7,086 bases of DNA from Heritagella sp051881655 (GTDB taxonomy: Bacteria > Bacillota > Clostridia > Oscillospirales > Acutalibacteraceae). The notes under the pieces are model-generated. The model worked only from the letters and a program-made list of their open reading frames with translations, did no database searches and was not told where the DNA came from. The translations under genes were made by a program, and so were the position numbers. The DNA lies in NCBI GenBank assembly GCA_051881655.1, contig JBJEQH010000208.1:1-7086 (forward strand), read 5' to 3'. Of the stretch, positions 6,557 through 7,086 are shown in pieces. Position 1 is the stretch's first letter. Each line of letters begins with the position of its first letter.

Positions 6557-6585
6557 ATTATACCGGTTTTGCCGCCAGGAATCAA
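6557..6585 (-). promoter_or_regulatory. Near-consensus sigma-A promoter for the ABC-F/mtaB unit
   Basis: On the - strand, -35 TTGATT (complement of 6580-6585) and a perfect -10 TATAAT (complement of 6557-6562) are exactly 17 bases apart. Transcription should start near 6550, leaving a leader of about 50 bases before the ABC-F ATG at 6500. This is the clearest promoter in the window and argues against translation from the in-frame ATG at 6548. Confidence 0.85.
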
Positions 6586-6596
6586 GGGGGCCGCCT

Positions 6597-6622
6597 GCCC
6601 GCAAAAAAGCGCGGGCTTTATA
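6597..6622. terminator. Hairpin between the helical-protein gene and the ABC-F promoter, possible weak terminator
   Basis: GCCCGC (6597-6602) pairs with GCGGGC (6611-6616) around an eight-base A-rich loop. On the + strand it is followed by TTTATA. On the - strand, where a terminator is expected after the stop at 6630, the T run falls in the loop; a shorter AAAGC/GCTTT stem followed by three further Ts is the alternative. Neither form is strong, so some read-through from the upstream gene into the ABC-F gene is possible. Confidence 0.3.
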
Positions 6623-6629
6623 AAGGGGA

Positions 6630-7061
6630 TTACAGATACTGGGCCATGCTCTCGATCAGATCGCGCTCGTTCTGCATCAGCTCCTGACAGAGCTGCTCGC
6701 CCTCCTCGTCCTTCTGCTCCTGGTGGTTTAAAACCGCGTGCATTTCGATCAGCCCCATGGTGCAGCCCAGCACCATCATTTTGGCGATAGAGGCGGTGTC
6801 CTGCTTTTTCAGCGTGTTCATTTTCATCGCAGCCCACTGCATCATTTTCTGGCAGGCGCACAGTTCCCGGGGCAGGATCCCCCGGTCATACAGCATCCGC
6901 TCGGCCTTTTTGGCCATGGTCTGGTACATCACGGCGTGGTGTTCAATCTTCTCCCGCAGGGCCGTATGGCAGACCGACGGCAGCAGCTGGCGGATGGAAC
7001 GCACGCCGTATACCCCCGTTTTCCGCACAATCTGCAGCAGCTCTCCCTGTTTTGTCTCCAT
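6630..7061 (-). CDS. Conserved-looking all-helical hypothetical protein
   Basis: A 143-residue protein that I do not recognise as a characterised family. It appears all alpha-helical, with probable helices near residues 3-27, 34-60, 64-84, 89-114 and 117-141, forming an antiparallel four- or five-helix bundle of ferritin-like size. It has no signal peptide and no transmembrane segment. The central MKMNTLKKQDTASIAKMMVLGCTMGLIEM stretch (starting at Met79; shown here by its ends MKMNTL and MGLIEM) resembles small uncharacterised clostridial helical proteins I recall, possibly related to DUF2383. There is no canonical ExxH metal pair; candidate ligands are Glu40, His41, His42, Glu106, His108 and Glu132. 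There are five cysteines (31, 68, 70, 100, 125), two of them as CAC. Start ATG at 7061 follows an AAGGAAAGG-like purine run, but the frame stays open to the window edge, so a longer N-terminus cannot be excluded. Function unknown. Confidence 0.72.
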   Translation of the reverse strand: METKQGELLQIVRKTGVYGVRSIRQLLPSVCHTALREKIEHHAVMYQTMAKKAERMLYDRGILPRELCACQKMMQWAAMKMNTLKKQDTASIAKMMVLGCTMGLIEMHAVLNHQEQKDEEGEQLCQELMQNERDLIESMAQYL

Positions 7062-7086
7062 TTTCGTTTTTTCCTTTCCTTTCCAT

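Overview
The window looks like a chromosomal housekeeping segment from a GC-rich, low-GC-phylum-type Firmicute, most likely an anaerobic Clostridia member of the Ruminococcaceae/Oscillospiraceae group. This is inferred from the protein flavour (MtaB, an ABC-F ATPase with a coiled-coil tail, a YngK-like family 10 hydrolase, DUF1294, a YjjG/YfnB-like HAD enzyme), strong AAGGAGG-type ribosome binding sites, sigma-A-like promoters and compact intrinsic terminators. I see no CRISPR array, insertion sequence, tRNA or rRNA, integrase or phage gene. No gap between genes exceeds about 140 bases.

Layout, left to right. The 3' two thirds of a branched-chain aminotransferase gene (ilvE type, + strand) ends at 677. 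A hairpin terminator follows, shared with a convergent gene at 757-2010 (- strand) that encodes a membrane-anchored or secreted family 10 glycosyl-hydrolase-like protein. That gene is divergent from a two-gene + strand unit: a small DUF1294 membrane protein (2149-2430) and a HAD phosphatase of the YjjG type (2450-3136). The 138-base divergent region has a good extended -10 promoter, a 20-bp near-palindrome filling the promoter spacer, and an extra strong Shine-Dalgarno in front of a short overlapping ORF. A perfect 17-bp bidirectional terminator (3153-3190) then separates the HAD gene from a - strand unit. Read in its own direction, that unit is an ABC-F translation ATPase (6500 to 4566), a 56-base gap, then the tRNA methylthiotransferase mtaB (4509 to 3220). 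A near-consensus promoter lies at 6557-6585. Furthest upstream on the - strand is an unrecognised all-helical 143-residue protein (7061 to 6630).

Together, the ABC-F/mtaB pair is a translation-quality unit: one protein works on stalled ribosomes and the other modifies A37 of tRNAs decoding ANN codons. The DUF1294/HAD pair looks like a membrane protein with a nucleotide house-cleaning enzyme, and the aminotransferase is amino acid metabolism. I found no clearly undescribed multi-gene system. The best leads are the operator-like palindrome and small ORF in the divergent region, the ABC-F/mtaB linkage and the orphan helical protein.
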